Counted from the stretch's first letter, positions 18,045 through 27,796 are shown. The stretch: 64,000 nt of DNA from Vineibacter terrae (GCF_008039615.1 NZ_VDUZ01000002.1:186001-250000); one strand, 5' to 3'. Numbers and translations are program-made. Notes: generated by a model from the letters alone, not told the origin.

Positions 18045-18908
18045 TTAGTACCCGGATTCATCCACCGCCGCCATGGACCGTGGTGTCTCAGGGCGCGCGA
18101 GCGCGGACTGTGCGCGACGCGGCCGGTCCGCCGCATTGCCGCGAATGTAGGCCTGGGGGCTGGCCCCCATGTCGCTGCGGAACGCGTAGACGAAGGCCGA
18201 TGTCGAGCCGTAGCCGAGCTCCATCGCCGTTTGCGTCACGCTCAGGCCGCCGCCCATCAGCTCGATCGACTTGAACAGCCGCAGCCGCCGTCGCCAGGAG
18301 CGGAGGCTCATGCCCAGCTCCGCCTCGAAGCGGCGCGCCAGGGTCCGTCCCGACATGCCAAGCTCCCGGCCCCATGCCTGCGGGCCGCGCGGGTCGGCCG
18401 GATCCATGTAGAGAGCCTCACAAAGCCTGCCGAGCGCGCCGCTGCGCGGCCAGGGCAGCGCCCCGGCCAGCGGCGGCGCGCGCCGCAGCTGGTCGAGGAT
18501 CAGGTCCGTCACACGGGCGGTGTAGCCGTCATGATCCTCCTGGCCCTCGATCGCGACCGCCTCGACGACGAGGGCCCGCAGCAGCGGCGAGACGCCGAAC
18601 ACGGTCGGGCTCGCGGGAAGGCCCTTGCCGGCCTCGTCGGCGATCCACAGGCTGCGGAATTCCGCGCCGAGCAGCGACCCGACACGGTGCCGCAGGCCCG
18701 TGGGCAGCCACACGGCCTGCTCTGACGAGATCACCAGGGACTGGCCTTCAACGGCCACCGTCAGCACCCCCGAGATCGCGTAGACCATCTGGTGCCAGGC
18801 ATGCGCGTGCTCCGGAAAATGATGGCGCGCCGGGATCGATTGCGCCCGCACGGTCATCGGGCGGGGCGGCATCAGCCCGGGCGGCGCGGCGATCGTCTCC
18901 CATCGCAT
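18045..18908 (-). CDS. AraC-family transcriptional regulator with cupin sensor domain
   Basis: A 287-residue regulator. The N-terminal cupin-like domain has [18 protein letters not shown], and the C-terminal AraC/XylS double helix-turn-helix contains [22 protein letters not shown] and the second HTH ending in [21 protein letters not shown] stands nine bases before the ATG. It is divergent from the MFS gene at 19107 across 198 bp, the usual arrangement for a local regulator of a transporter. The inducer is not predictable. The gene ends 37 bp before the preferred aroA start. Confidence 0.92.
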   Translation of the reverse strand: MRWETIAAPPGLMPPRPMTVRAQSIPARHHFPEHAHAWHQMVYAISGVLTVAVEGQSLVISSEQAVWLPTGLRHRVGSLLGAEFRSLWIADEAGKGLPASPTVFGVSPLLRALVVEAVAIEGQEDHDGYTARVTDLILDQLRRAPPLAGALPWPRSGALGRLCEALYMDPADPRGPQAWGRELGMSGRTLARRFEAELGMSLRSWRRRLRLFKSIELMGGGLSVTQTAMELGYGSTSAFVYAFRSDMGASPQAYIRGNAADRPRRAQSALARPETPRSMAAVDESGY

Positions 18909-19106
18909 GGGTCCATGCCTCCTTTGTCTTTTGTTCTACATAATCTGTCTGTTCGTCGAAAGACGGCCATACGGGAAGCCGATATGACGTGGCTGATCAG
19001 TCGTGCCGGTCCCGCACCTGCCTGATCGGGCACCACCGACCACCATGCCAGCACGAGGACCCCTCCATGGGCTGGCTCGCCAGCCCACTGCCTGAGAACG
19101 AGCATC

Positions 19107-20333
19107 ATGTCCCAAGCAGAAACCGCCCCGGCTGCACCCGCCTTCGCAGCGCAGCCGCAATACGCCGCGGGGAACGTCGCCAGGCTGGCCATCGCCCAGG
19201 CGCTGGCCGGCGCGAATTCGACGGTCGTCTATGCCACGGGCGCCATCGTCGGCAACACGCTGGCGCCCGACAAGGCGCTGGCGACCCTGCCCATCTCCAT
19301 CTTCGTGGTGGGGATGGCGGCCTGCACGCTGCCGGCCGGCGCCATCGCACGGCGCCACGGGCGCCGCGCCGCCTTCCTGGCCGGGACGGGGTGCGGGGTG
19401 CTGGTCGGGCTGCTCGCGGCGCTCGCGGTGGTGCTCGGGTCCTTCTGGCTGTTCTGCGCGGCGACCTTCTTCGGCGGCGCCTATGCCGCGGTGGTGCTGT
19501 CCTTCCGCTTCGCGGCGGCGGATTGCGTCCCGGCCGCGAAGCGCCCGCGCGCTCTTTCGCTCGTCATGGCGGGCGGCGTCTTCGCCGGCGTCATCGGCCC
19601 GCAGCTCGTGACGCACACCATGGACCTGTGGCTGCCGCACCTCTTCGCCGCCACCTTCCTGGCGCAGGCGGGCGTGGCAGCGCTCTGCGCTCTCATCCTG
19701 ATCGGCGTGCGGCTGCCGATGCCGACGGCTGAGGAGATCGACGGCGGGCGGCCGCTTGCCGTCATCGCGCGCCAGCCGCGCTTCGTCATCGCGGTGATCT
19801 GCGGCGTCGTCTCCTACCTGCTCATGAACTTCCTGATGACCGCCGCGCCGCTGGCGATGCGGCTGTGCGGGCTGTCGCAGGAGGCGGCCAATCTCGGCCT
19901 GCAATGGCACGTCATCGCGATGTACGCGCCGAGCTTCTTCACCGGCCGCCTGATCACCCGTTTCGGCGCCCCGCGCGTGGTGGCCGCCGGCCTGGCGCTG
20001 ACCGGCGTCGCCGCCTTCGCCGGGCTGCTCGGCCAGGATGTGGCACATTTCTGGTGGAGCCTGATCCTGCTGGGCCTCGGCTGGAACTTCAGCTTCGTCG
20101 GCGCCTCGTCGCTGGTGCTGGAATGCCACCGGCCGGAGGAACGGACGCGGGTTCAATCGCTCAACGACTTCGTCGTGTTCGGGACGATGGCGCTCGGCTC
20201 ATTCGCCTCGGGTGGCCTGCTGACGGCCTATGGCTGGGACACGGTGCTGTGGGTGTCGTTCGGCCCGCTCGCGCTCGCCGTCGCGGCGCTGGTCGGCGGT
20301 GCCGCATCGCGCCGCAGCGCCGCCCGGACGTGA
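19107..20333 (+). CDS. MFS transporter
   Basis: A 408-residue inner-membrane protein with about 12 TM segments and the MFS loop motif (ARRHGRRAAFL) after TM2. It also has ANSTVVYATGAIVGN in TM1 and a second-half repeat motif (TRFGAPRVVAAG). The substrate cannot be told; the closest pattern is of the YfmO/EmrD-like drug or small-molecule efflux kind. It is divergent from, and probably controlled by, the AraC-type regulator at 18045-18908. A palindromic repeat follows the stop codon within 50 bp and could end or stabilise the transcript. Confidence 0.9.
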   Translation: MSQAETAPAAPAFAAQPQYAAGNVARLAIAQALAGANSTVVYATGAIVGNTLAPDKALATLPISIFVVGMAACTLPAGAIARRHGRRAAFLAGTGCGVLVGLLAALAVVLGSFWLFCAATFFGGAYAAVVLSFRFAAADCVPAAKRPRALSLVMAGGVFAGVIGPQLVTHTMDLWLPHLFAATFLAQAGVAALCALILIGVRLPMPTAEEIDGGRPLAVIARQPRFVIAVICGVVSYLLMNFLMTAAPLAMRLCGLSQEAANLGLQWHVIAMYAPSFFTGRLITRFGAPRVVAAGLALTGVAAFAGLLGQDVAHFWWSLILLGLGWNFSFVGASSLVLECHRPEERTRVQSLNDFVVFGTMALGSFASGGLLTAYGWDTVLWVSFGPLALAVAALVGGAASRRSAART

Positions 20334-20377
20334 GGCAAGAGTCGCGGCCTCCAGCTGAAGGATCACGTAAGCCCTCC

Positions 20378-20464
20378 TGTCATCCCGAGCGCAGCGAGGG
20401 ATCTCCCGCGTAGGACGCACGGTGCGCCATCAGCAGGAGATTCCTCGCTGCGCTCGGAATGACA
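20378..20464. repeat. Family A palindrome, copy A1
   Basis: Arms TGTCATCCCGAGCGCAGCGA and its complement, with two substitutions in the right arm (attcc, ggaat). The loop is of type I (contains GGTGCGCCAT, the reverse complement of the ATGGCGCACC in copies A3 and A4). Confidence 0.92.
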
Positions 20465-20495
20465 GTCGTGACTCACCTTCCTCCGATAGTCGGTG

Positions 20496-21515
20496 TCAAC
20501 GCACCGTCTTCATCGTGTCCTGATAGTCGCCCCAGGCGTCGATGATGTCCCAGGCGGCGAAGAGCACGGGAATGCCGGCGCCGGCGCCGCGCGCCAGCCT
20601 GGCCGCCGTGCCGGCCTTGGCCAGATTGGCGCTTGCCCGCGCGATCTGCTGCTGCGAGCCCCGGACGATGTTGGTGGCCTTGCGCGCCTGGGCCCGGCGC
20701 AGGCTTTCCTGCGCCAGCTTCTCGGAATACTTGCGCACCTGGCCTTCGGCTGACTTGATGATCTGGGCTGAGCGCCCCTGCTGCGTGACCGCCTTCTCCA
20801 CCGCCTTGCCGGCGAGATGGCCGCCGGCCTCGCTGGCGGCATACTTGCCGACATCGACGCTGACCGCCGCCACCTTGGCGACAGGACCCTGCTCCCAGGT
20901 CTTGATGATGTTGCTGGTGGCCGAGTAGCCCAGCCCTGCAAGACCGAAGCCGGCCGCCGACGTGCCGGCCTGCAGGCCGAGCACGGTCACGCCGCCCGCC
21001 GCGGCGCCTCCAGCGGCGCCCAGGGCAAAGGCCACGCCCGCCGCGCCGCCGATCACCGCCACGCCCACCGTGGAGGCAAGCTTGATGCGCGCCAGCGTGA
21101 CGATGGCATCCTGGGTCTGGTTGATGACCGCGGCGTTGATCTGCTGCGCCTCACGAAAGACGTCGCTGACCGCCTGGCGCGCGTACTCGCGCAGCCCCGC
21201 CATCTCGGTCACGTAGGTGTTGCCCGCCGTCGGGCCACCCTGGAACAGCTTGTCCACCCAGGCTGCGAGAAAGCGTTCGTGCAGCTCGTCGGTGGTTTGC
21301 ATGATCTTCGCGCCGCTGCCCTGCCTCACCTCGGCGGTGCCGGGGCCTTCCTTCCAGAACAGCACGCCATAGATCGCGTTGAGCACGGCGCTATCGCGAT
21401 ATGGCACCCACTCGATCGAGGTGTGACGCTGGAACGCCATCGACAACGCGACCGATCGGAAAAAGCGGCTGACCGTGGGCAGATCGTAGCAAATCAAAGG
21501 TACGCCGGACACCAT
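20496..21515 (-). CDS. Orphan protein with Gly/Ala-rich hydrophobic core
   Basis: A 339-residue protein with no family I recognise. The N-terminal ~120 residues are soluble (FRSVALSMAFQRHTSIEWVPYRDSA). A helical segment (VFREAQQINAAVINQTQDAIVTLARIKLAS) leads into about 50 Gly/Ala-rich residues that could insert in a membrane. A Lys/Arg/Gln-rich helical region follows, and the C-terminus reads PVLFAAWDIIDAWGDYQ. The layout (soluble head, glycine-zipper-like core, basic helix) is reminiscent of secreted pore-forming or polymorphic-toxin proteins, but no secretion signal is seen. Start is ATG 21515 or the adjacent GTG 21512; the AGGAGG spacing favours the GTG. It is divergent from the nitrilase-like gene. 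Confidence 0.72.
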   Translation of the reverse strand: MVSGVPLICYDLPTVSRFFRSVALSMAFQRHTSIEWVPYRDSAVLNAIYGVLFWKEGPGTAEVRQGSGAKIMQTTDELHERFLAAWVDKLFQGGPTAGNTYVTEMAGLREYARQAVSDVFREAQQINAAVINQTQDAIVTLARIKLASTVGVAVIGGAAGVAFALGAAGGAAAGGVTVLGLQAGTSAAGFGLAGLGYSATSNIIKTWEQGPVAKVAAVSVDVGKYAASEAGGHLAGKAVEKAVTQQGRSAQIIKSAEGQVRKYSEKLAQESLRRAQARKATNIVRGSQQQIARASANLAKAGTAARLARGAGAGIPVLFAAWDIIDAWGDYQDTMKTVR

Positions 21516-21827
21516 GCCTCCTGCTGACACGCCGACGCCCCAGGACCTGTCACCGGATCGATCCTGTGGGGCGCGGTCGCGTCGTGGTAAAATAAGTGAA
21601 GATTTGCTCACAAATCAAGGCGAAACATGGATGCCGCAGCCACGCAAATATCTGGCGCTGCAGCGAGGATGACAGTGAAGATGCGCGAGCATCGCAGGTC
21701 ATCGAAGCGCACCGGCCTCACCGCGGATTTTAAGAATTTTTAACTGCCGGTTGCTGACCCATCGCCGCATTATCGAGCGACAAGGTTGCCGTTTATTTGA
21801 ATAATTCCTCTGTTGCGAGGTGGCGTC
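21516..21827. other. AT-rich divergent promoter region of the orphan pair
   Basis: 312 bases with marked local AT-richness (TTTTAAGAATTTTTAA, GGTAAAATAAG). It holds a perfect inverted repeat GATTTG-CTCA-CAAATC at 21601-21616 and a 10-bp palindrome GGATCGATCC near 21555, both possible operator sites. No gene is seen. Confidence 0.55.
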
Positions 21828-23288
21828 ATGTCGGGGCCATTGTCGACCCTCAAGCCGGTCTCCCGGACACCTGCCAACGCCGAGATCCCGCGCTACGGCG
21901 TCTGGCTGGAGCAGATCCGCGGCATCGGCAAGGGCTGGTCGTCAGCCCTCACCGGCGCCCTGCTGAAGATCAACGAGGAGGTCAAGCTCCACGACCAGGC
22001 GTTCTTGCCCATGGCCAAGCGCAACGTCGCGATGTCCATCGTCGAGCGGATCAAGGACTTCCAGGCGGCGTGGAAGCGCGCCTATGCGTCCGCCCCTCTG
22101 CCCAGGCCGCTGGCCGACCTCGAGGCGGCGGCGCGCACGCAGGCCGAGATGACCGTCTCCGGGCACAAGTACGACTATGTCAGCTGCATCGGCTACGGCG
22201 TGACGACCGGCAAGTTCGACGCGCATCGCTTCAAGGCGACATGGACGGGCGCGAAGTATGAGTACAACGGCCTGGTCGAATATGCCGGCGCCTCGACCGA
22301 CGCGGCCGACAGCCTGGCGCGGTGCGCCGCGCTGCGCCAGGCGATCGACGATGCCCACACCCAGTACCAGGCAGCCCACGGGGCCGACAAGAACGACGCC
22401 AAGACCTTGAAGATCTTCATGGCGCCGGAATTCTTCTTCCGCGGCCTGAACGGCGCCTACGACATATCGCGCGTATCCGACATCTTCACCAACCTGCGGA
22501 CGCACACCAGCGACGCCAGGTTCAAGGACTGGCTGTTCGTGTTCGGCACGGTGATCGGCGCCTCGTTCGACGACCGGCTGTTCTGCAAGAGCTGCGGCAA
22601 GATGGGTGCCAAGTCGTTCGTGCGCACCGGGCCGAAGACGTTCGAATGCACCGGCTGCCCGCCCGGCAGCGTGGCCGAGGGCAGGCTGGGCGCCCGGATC
22701 GACAACGTGGCGCTCATCCAGAAAGGCGGCGAGAGCGACTTCAAGAACAGCTATGTCATCGAGAAGGAGTACGTCTCCCATATCGACTTCCGGCGCCACG
22801 CCAGCCCGCAGATGCTCAAGGAAGGCAAGAAGAAGACCGGCTACGACGGCGTCGCCATCCTCAAGGACTGGGACGACGACCGCCGTATCGAGCTCAAGGG
22901 CGGCGTGGTGAAGGCCCTGCCCGTGCCGGGGTCGCGCGATGTCGGCGGCGGCACGTCCAGCAAGTTCAACGACGAGCGCATGGGCGGATCGATCTTCACG
23001 ATCGACGGCATCAAGTTCGGCCTGGAGATCTGCCTCGACCACCTGAACGCCAAGATCCCGGCCGGCACCGGCATCCAGATCCAGCTCGTGCCGTCCGCCG
23101 GCGCCTACCTCAACAAGCTGACCTGCATCACCAACGGCATCGGCTTCAACGTCGACGGGCTGTCCGCAAAGTGCGACCTGCAGGTCAACTCGTCAGGCAC
23201 GCCGACGAAGCTCACGGCGACATCGGGCGCCGGCCCCGGCGGCGGCACCATCGAGATCTTCGCGCCGCAGGCCATCCCGTATTCGTAG
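21828..23288 (+). CDS. Nitrilase-superfamily (carbon-nitrogen hydrolase) homologue with zinc-ribbon insertion
   Basis: A 486-residue protein whose spaced motifs fit the nitrilase Glu-Lys-Cys triad: FMAPEFFFRG (Glu201), YVIEKEYVSHID (Lys313) and FGLEICLDH (Cys402). Between Glu and Lys sits an insertion with CKSC (Cys253/256) and CTGC (Cys274/277), a four-cysteine zinc-ribbon pattern foreign to ordinary nitrilases. The first ~190 residues are a separate helical region. The most likely activity is hydrolysis of an amide or other C-N bond. No signal peptide. The ATG has GCGAGGTGG upstream. Divergent from the orphan at 20496-21515, and the pair is bracketed by palindromic repeats. Confidence 0.75.
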   Translation: MSGPLSTLKPVSRTPANAEIPRYGVWLEQIRGIGKGWSSALTGALLKINEEVKLHDQAFLPMAKRNVAMSIVERIKDFQAAWKRAYASAPLPRPLADLEAAARTQAEMTVSGHKYDYVSCIGYGVTTGKFDAHRFKATWTGAKYEYNGLVEYAGASTDAADSLARCAALRQAIDDAHTQYQAAHGADKNDAKTLKIFMAPEFFFRGLNGAYDISRVSDIFTNLRTHTSDARFKDWLFVFGTVIGASFDDRLFCKSCGKMGAKSFVRTGPKTFECTGCPPGSVAEGRLGARIDNVALIQKGGESDFKNSYVIEKEYVSHIDFRRHASPQMLKEGKKKTGYDGVAILKDWDDDRRIELKGGVVKALPVPGSRDVGGGTSSKFNDERMGGSIFTIDGIKFGLEICLDHLNAKIPAGTGIQIQLVPSAGAYLNKLTCITNGIGFNVDGLSAKCDLQVNSSGTPTKLTATSGAGPGGGTIEIFAPQAIPYS

Positions 23289-23303
23289 GGAGACTCATTG
23301 GAC

Positions 23304-23384
23304 TGTCATCCCGAGCGCAGCGAGGGATCTCCTGAAGATCGAGACTCCACTCGCGGGAGATCCCTCGCTGCGCTCGGGATGACA
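23304..23384. repeat. Family A palindrome, copy A2
   Basis: Arms TGTCATCCCGAGCGCAGCGA and its perfect complement. The loop is of type II (ATCGAGACTCC), related to copy A5 and different from A1, A3 and A4. Confidence 0.92.
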
Positions 23385-23398
23385 GGCTCAGCGAGAGA

Positions 23399-26300
23399 TC
23401 ATTCAGCCGCGTGCGGTGCCGCATCGTGGCCGACCGCCTCGCGGCCGTGGCCCCAGCGCGTCTGCAGCCGGTCGAGGTAGAGGTAGATCACCGGCGTGAT
23501 GTAGAGCGTCAGCAGCTGCGATACGATCAGGCCGCCGACCACGACGACGCCCAGGGGCTGGCGCAGCTCGGCGCCGGCGCCCATGCCGAGCGCGATCGGC
23601 ACGGCGCCCATGATCGCGGCCATGGTGGTCATCATGATCGGCCGGAACCGCAGCACGCAGGCCTCGTAGATCGCGTCGTCGGCCGTGACGTTGCCCTGGC
23701 TGCGGCGCTCGATCGCGAAGTCGATCATCATGATCGCGTTCTTCTTGACGATGCCGATCAGCATCACGGCGCCGATGATGGCGATGACGCTGAGGTCCAT
23801 GCGCACCAGCATCAGGGTCAGCAGGGCGCCGATGCCGGCCGAGGGCAGGCCGGACAGGATCGTGAGCGGGTGGATGAAGCTCTCGTAGAGGATGCCCAGC
23901 ACGACATAGATCACGAACACGGCCGCCAGCAGCAGCAGCGCCTGGCCCTTGAGCGAATCCTGGAACACCTGGGCGGTGCCGCGGAAGCTGGTGGTGATGG
24001 TGGCCGGCAGGTTGAGCTCGCGCTCGGCGCCCTGGATCGCCGCCACCGCCTGCCCCAGCGCGACGCCCGGCGCCAGGTTGAACGAGATGGTGACCGCCGG
24101 CAGCGCCGACTGGTGGTTGACGTTGAGCGGCCCGGCCTTGCGGCTGACGGTGGCCACCGCATCCAGGGGCACGGTCGAGCCCGTGGTGGTGGGCACGTAG
24201 AGCGAGCCCAGGGCGGCGACGTCGCCCTTGAACCGCGGGTCGACCTCGAGGATCACCTCGTAGTTGTTGCTGGGCGTGTAGATGGTCGAGATCTGGCGCG
24301 CCCCGAACGCCGAGTAGAGCGTGTTGCGCACCGCGTCGGCGGTGACGTTGAGCGTGGCGGCGCGGTCGCGGTCGACCTCGACCACGGCCTGCGGGCTGCG
24401 CACCTGCAGGTCGCTGGTGACGTCCTGCAGCTGCGGCAGCGTGCCGAGCTTGGCCTCGACCAGCGGCGCGGCGCGCTCGACCTCGGGGAACTGCGTGCCC
24501 TGCAGGGTGTACTGGTACAGCCCCTTCGACAGGCGGCCGCCGACATTGATGTTCTGGATCGGCTGCAGGAAGACGTTGATGCCGGTGAGCGCCGCCAGCT
24601 TCGGGCGCAGGCGGCGGATCACCTCCTGCGCCGAGACCTTGCGCACGGCCAGAGGCTTGAGGCCCACGAACATGCGGCCGGCATTGGTGGCGGTGTTGGG
24701 GCCGCCGACGCCGACCGTCGAGTTGACGACGTCGACCGCCGGATCGGCGAGCACGATCTCCGCCACGCGCGCCTGCTCGCGCGACAGGCCCCGGAAGGAG
24801 ACGTCCTGGGGGCCTTCGGTGATGGCCAGGATCATGCCGGTGTCTTCCGTCGGGAAGAAGCCCTTGGGGATGGTCTGGAACAGCACGACCGAGGTGATCA
24901 GCGTCATCACCGTGACGCCGAGCATGAAGCGCCGCCGCGCCAGGGCCCATTTCAGGCTGTGCTCGTAGACCGCCAGCATGCCGTCGAACACCGATTCCGA
25001 CCAGCGCATCAGCCGGCCCTGCGGCGCCGAATGATCGACGTGCTTCAGCATGCGGCTGCACAGCATCGGCGTCAGCGTCAGCGACACGAAGGCCGAGATC
25101 AGGATGGCCATGCTGATGGTGACGGCGAACTGGTTGAACAGCCGGCCGACGATACCGCCCATGAACAGCACCGGGATGAACACGGCGACCAGCGACAGCG
25201 TGATCGACAGGATGGTGAAGGCGATCTCGCGCGAGCCTTTCAGCGCCGCCTCGTACGGCCGCATGCCGCCCTCGACGTGGCGCACGATGTTCTCGAGCAT
25301 CACGATGGCGTCGTCGACCACGAAGCCGACCGACAAGGTGATCGCCAGCAGCGACAGGTTGTCGATGCTGTAGCCCATCAGGTACATGCCGCCGAAGGTG
25401 CCGATCAGCGACACCGGCAGCGCCATCGCCGGAATGAGCGTGGCCCGCAGGTTGCGCAGGAACAGGAAGATCACCAGCACGACCAGGCAGATGGTCAGCA
25501 GCAGGGTGAACTCGACGTCGTGCACCGACTCGCGGATCGACTGCGAGCGGTCGATGATGGCGCGCACGTCGATGGCGGCCGGCAGCTGGCTGCGGAAAGT
25601 CGGCAGCATCGCCTTGACCGAATCGACCACGGCCACCGTGTTGGCGTCGGGCTGGCGCTGGATGGCCAGCACGATGGCCCGGGTGCCGTTCATCCAGCTC
25701 GCGATCTTGTCGTTCTCGACGCTGTCTACCACCGTGGCGATCTCGCCCAGGCGCACCGGGTTGCCGTTGCGGTAGGCCACCACCAGCGACCGGTAGGCGG
25801 CGGCGCGCTCGAGCTGCGCCGAGGCCTGCAGGGTGACGCTCTGGCGGCTGCCGTCGATGACGCCGACCGGGACGTTGGAATTGGCGGCCGCGACCGCGGT
25901 CTGGATCTGGTCGACGCCGATGCCGGTGGAGGCGAGCGCGCGCGGGTCGACCTGGATGCGCACGGCATATTTCTGGGCGCCGTAGATCGAGACCTGCGCC
26001 ACGCCGCCCAGGGTCGACAGGCTGGGCGACAGCAGGGTCTCGGCATACTCGTTCAGCGTCGACAGCGGCAGCGTGCTGGAGCTCAGCGCCAGCAACAGCA
26101 CCGGGGAGTCGGCCGGGTTGACCTTGCGGAAGCTGGGCGGCGTCGTCATCTCGTCGGGCAGCAGGCGGGCCGCGGTCGAGATCGCCGACTGCACGTCCAG
26201 CGCCGCGCCGTCGATGTTGCGGTCGAGGTCGAACTGCAGGGTGATCTGCGTCGTGCCCTGACCGTTGATCGAGATGATCGAGTTGACGTTGGGGATGGTC

Positions 26301-26515
26301 GCGAACTGGCGCTCCAGCGGCGTCGCCACCGACGAGGCCATGGTCTCCGGGCTGGCGCCGGGCAGCGAGGCGGTCACCGAGATGGTCGGGAAGTCGACCC
26401 GCGGCAGGGCCGCCACCGGCAGCTGGGCGTAGCCGAACAGGCCGCCGACGATGAACGACAGCATCAGCAGCGTCGTCATGACGGGCCGTCGGATGCACAG
26501 CTGCGGCAGGTTCAT
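23399..26515 (-). CDS. RND multidrug efflux transporter (HAE-1, MdtB/MdtC-like)
   Basis: A 1,038-residue inner-membrane proton antiporter. It starts MNLPQLCIRRPVMTTLLMLS and shows the two RND halves with 12 TM segments, the large periplasmic loops, SVGFVVDDAIVMLENIVRH (TM4 acid pair) and the second-half counterpart GIVKKNAIMMIDFAIERR. Length and motifs match the MdtB/MdtC/AcrB family. It overlaps the adaptor gene by 4 bp (ATGA), so the two are translationally coupled. No outer-membrane channel gene is adjacent. A TetR-type gene upstream is the probable regulator. Confidence 0.96.
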   Translation of the reverse strand: MNLPQLCIRRPVMTTLLMLSFIVGGLFGYAQLPVAALPRVDFPTISVTASLPGASPETMASSVATPLERQFATIPNVNSIISINGQGTTQITLQFDLDRNIDGAALDVQSAISTAARLLPDEMTTPPSFRKVNPADSPVLLLALSSSTLPLSTLNEYAETLLSPSLSTLGGVAQVSIYGAQKYAVRIQVDPRALASTGIGVDQIQTAVAAANSNVPVGVIDGSRQSVTLQASAQLERAAAYRSLVVAYRNGNPVRLGEIATVVDSVENDKIASWMNGTRAIVLAIQRQPDANTVAVVDSVKAMLPTFRSQLPAAIDVRAIIDRSQSIRESVHDVEFTLLLTICLVVLVIFLFLRNLRATLIPAMALPVSLIGTFGGMYLMGYSIDNLSLLAITLSVGFVVDDAIVMLENIVRHVEGGMRPYEAALKGSREIAFTILSITLSLVAVFIPVLFMGGIVGRLFNQFAVTISMAILISAFVSLTLTPMLCSRMLKHVDHSAPQGRLMRWSESVFDGMLAVYEHSLKWALARRRFMLGVTVMTLITSVVLFQTIPKGFFPTEDTGMILAITEGPQDVSFRGLSREQARVAEIVLADPAVDVVNSTVGVGGPNTATNAGRMFVGLKPLAVRKVSAQEVIRRLRPKLAALTGINVFLQPIQNINVGGRLSKGLYQYTLQGTQFPEVERAAPLVEAKLGTLPQLQDVTSDLQVRSPQAVVEVDRDRAATLNVTADAVRNTLYSAFGARQISTIYTPSNNYEVILEVDPRFKGDVAALGSLYVPTTTGSTVPLDAVATVSRKAGPLNVNHQSALPAVTISFNLAPGVALGQAVAAIQGAERELNLPATITTSFRGTAQVFQDSLKGQALLLLAAVFVIYVVLGILYESFIHPLTILSGLPSAGIGALLTLMLVRMDLSVIAIIGAVMLIGIVKKNAIMMIDFAIERRSQGNVTADDAIYEACVLRFRPIMMTTMAAIMGAVPIALGMGAGAELRQPLGVVVVGGLIVSQLLTLYITPVIYLYLDRLQTRWGHGREAVGHDAAPHAAE

Positions 26516-27684
26516 GACGGCTTCTCCGGCTTGGCCCCGGGCGCGGTGTTGGCCGGCGCCGCCGGCGGCCGGATCTCGACCTTGCTGCCCTCGCTCAGCC
26601 GCAGCTGGCCGCTGGTGACGACCTTGTCGCCGGCGGCGACCCCGGAGCGGATCACGGCGCTGTCGCCGAGCACGCGGTCGACCACGACCGGGCGCGTCGT
26701 GACCGTCATATCGGGCTTGATCAGGAAGACGAAGGTGCCGTTCTGGCCGGTCTGCAGCGCCTCGGCAGGGATCACGACGGCCTGCTGGTCGATCCGCACC
26801 GTGGTGGTGGTGTTGACGAACTGGCCCGGCCACAGGCGCCGGTCTGAATTGGCGACGGTGGCGCGCACCGACAGCGTGCCCGAGGTGGTGTCGATGGTGT
26901 TGTCGATATAGGCGACCTTGCCCTCGAGGGGCTGCTTCTCACGGCCGGCGATCACGACCCGCACCGGCACCGGCCCGACGGCCATGGCGTCCTGCAGCGC
27001 CGCCAGCTCGCGCTGCGGCACGGCGTAGTTGACGTAGATCGGATCGAGCTGGTTGATGGTGACCACCGCCGTGGCGTCGGCCGCGCGCACCGACGTGCCC
27101 AGGCGCGTGCCGATGGTGCCGATGCGGCCGCCGATCGGGGCGCGGATCTCGGTGTAGGTGAGCTGGACCTTGAAGCTCTCGACCTGGGCCTGGTCGGCCG
27201 CCAGCGTGCCTTCGAGCGCCGCGACATTGCCGACGGCCTGGTCGAGCAGCTGCCTGGACACCGCGCCGGCGCGCGCCAGCGGCTCGAGGCGGGCGAGGTC
27301 GCGGCGGGCATTCTCGAGCTGGGCCTTGTCGCGCAGCACGGCGCCCTCGGCCTGCGCCAGCGAGGCCTGCGCCTGGCGGGCATCGAGCGTGACCAGCTTG
27401 TCGCCGGCCTTGACCTCCTGGCCGTCCTCGACCCAGACCTTGGCGACGACGCCGTCGATGCGCGAGCGCACCACGACGCTCTGCTGCGTCTCGACATGGC
27501 CGATGGCATCGATCAGCACCGGCATCGGCCGCGCCACGGCGTCGGTCGCCGACACGGGCTTGGCCGCCTCCGCCGGCCGGCCGGCGCCGGGCGACGGAGG
27601 CGGGCCCGCGGCGCGGAACGCCCAGGCGCCCACCGCCCCGACGACGAGAAGCACCGCCACCGCCAGAAAACGCGCTTTGATCAT
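26512..27684 (-). CDS. RND efflux periplasmic adaptor subunit (MdtA-like membrane fusion protein)
   Basis: A 390-residue membrane-fusion protein: N-terminal anchor (FLAVAVLLVVGAVGAWAF), a lipoyl half (VVVRSRIDGVVAKVWVEDGQEVKAGDKL), a coiled-coil hairpin (AQASLAQAEGAVLRDKAQLENARRDLARLE), the second lipoyl half (TYTEIRAPIGGRIG), and a C-terminal beta-barrel and membrane-proximal domain. It links the RND pump to an outer-membrane channel. It is the first gene of the pump operon. The TetR gene lies divergently 135 bp upstream. Confidence 0.95.
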   Translation of the reverse strand: MIKARFLAVAVLLVVGAVGAWAFRAAGPPPSPGAGRPAEAAKPVSATDAVARPMPVLIDAIGHVETQQSVVVRSRIDGVVAKVWVEDGQEVKAGDKLVTLDARQAQASLAQAEGAVLRDKAQLENARRDLARLEPLARAGAVSRQLLDQAVGNVAALEGTLAADQAQVESFKVQLTYTEIRAPIGGRIGTIGTRLGTSVRAADATAVVTINQLDPIYVNYAVPQRELAALQDAMAVGPVPVRVVIAGREKQPLEGKVAYIDNTIDTTSGTLSVRATVANSDRRLWPGQFVNTTTTVRIDQQAVVIPAEALQTGQNGTFVFLIKPDMTVTTRPVVVDRVLGDSAVIRSGVAAGDKVVTSGQLRLSEGSKVEIRPPAAPANTAPGAKPEKPS

Positions 27685-27796
27685 ACGAATGGGCCCCCGC
27701 GGGACGCAGCGTCCCGCATGCCGCCTGATGCAGGTTACCGACGATATCGTGTCCGCCGGCAAATGCTTGAAGCCGGCATGCTGCCGTTCCATATTT

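Noticed and set aside
20496-21515. Calling the Gly/Ala-rich orphan a pore-forming toxin
   Set aside because: Only the general layout fits; no secretion signal, no known toxin motif and no convincing immunity gene.
20378-23384. Reading repeats A1 and A2 as attachment sites or IS ends of a mobile element
   Set aside because: The same repeat occurs singly elsewhere (33951, 35254, 63724), there is no integrase or transposase, and loops differ between A1 and A2.
23411-26911. 1,166-codon plus-strand frame opposite the RND pump
   Set aside because: Composition dominated by His, Arg, Asp, Gln typical of antisense frames; the RND reading has all family motifs.
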